Part shown: positions 6,197 to 6,208 of the stretch, piece after piece
Layout of the letters: every line of letters starts with the position of its first letter
Numbering within the stretch: position 1 is the stretch's first letter
NCBI GenBank assembly: GCA_025966255.1
Contig: JAOPVG010000543.1
Coordinates: 1-6,208, forward strand
Direction: 5' to 3'
Origin: Jatrophihabitans sp.
Lineage (GTDB): Bacteria; Actinomycetota; Actinomycetes; Mycobacteriales; Jatrophihabitantaceae
Length of the DNA stretch: 6,208 bases
The notes under the pieces: model-generated
Databases searched by the model: none
Seen by the model: only the letters and a program-made list of their open reading frames with translations
What the model was told of the DNA's origin: nothing
Made by a program: the position numbers and the translations under genes

Positions 6197-6208
6197 AGAG
6201 TGCTGCCG

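Noticed and set aside
6146..6208. The end of an upstream minus-strand gene in the right edge
   Set aside because: No stop codon occurs in any minus-strand frame in these 63 bases, so the end of an upstream gene cannot be shown.

Overview
High-GC actinobacterial-type DNA: G/C-rich third codon positions, GTG starts, a lipoprotein substrate-binding protein, and hairpin terminators without U-tracts. No genus can be named from the sequence alone. The window is gene-dense; no non-coding stretch reaches 300 bases, the longest being about 139 bases between positions 83 and 221.

Left part, plus strand. The window opens with the last 26 codons of an unidentified gene, followed by a very strong GC hairpin (91-121) and a smaller one (130-144). 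A leader with a perfect 12-bp palindrome (148-159) then precedes two translationally coupled genes. The first is a family S66 LD-carboxypeptidase with its Ser-Glu-His triad intact (222-1190). The second is a MurR/RpiR-type regulator, an HTH domain plus a SIS sugar-isomerase domain (1187-2110). The genes share a GTGA overlap.

Right part, minus strand, convergent with the first pair across a 30-base gap. Read in the direction of transcription the order is: a FAD-dependent amine/amino-acid oxidase of the DAO (sarcosine oxidase beta / DadA-like) family (6145-4943), a polar amino-acid ABC transporter lipoprotein (4895-3960), its membrane permease (3873-2905) and its ATPase (2908-2141). Permease and ATPase overlap by ATGA. 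A 10-bp-stem hairpin with a UUCG tetraloop sits between the lipoprotein and permease genes. A 10-bp inverted repeat sits just upstream of the oxidase ribosome binding site.

Together this looks like a catabolic and scavenging locus. The transporter imports an alpha-amino acid or amino-acid-like compound, the oxidase probably deaminates or dealkylates it, and a cytoplasmic LD-carboxypeptidase may release a D-amino acid from peptidoglycan-type peptides. The SIS-domain regulator may control one or both operons. Each family assignment is well supported. The common substrate, and the idea that the two operons work together, are inference. No mobile element, CRISPR array, tRNA or rRNA was seen.
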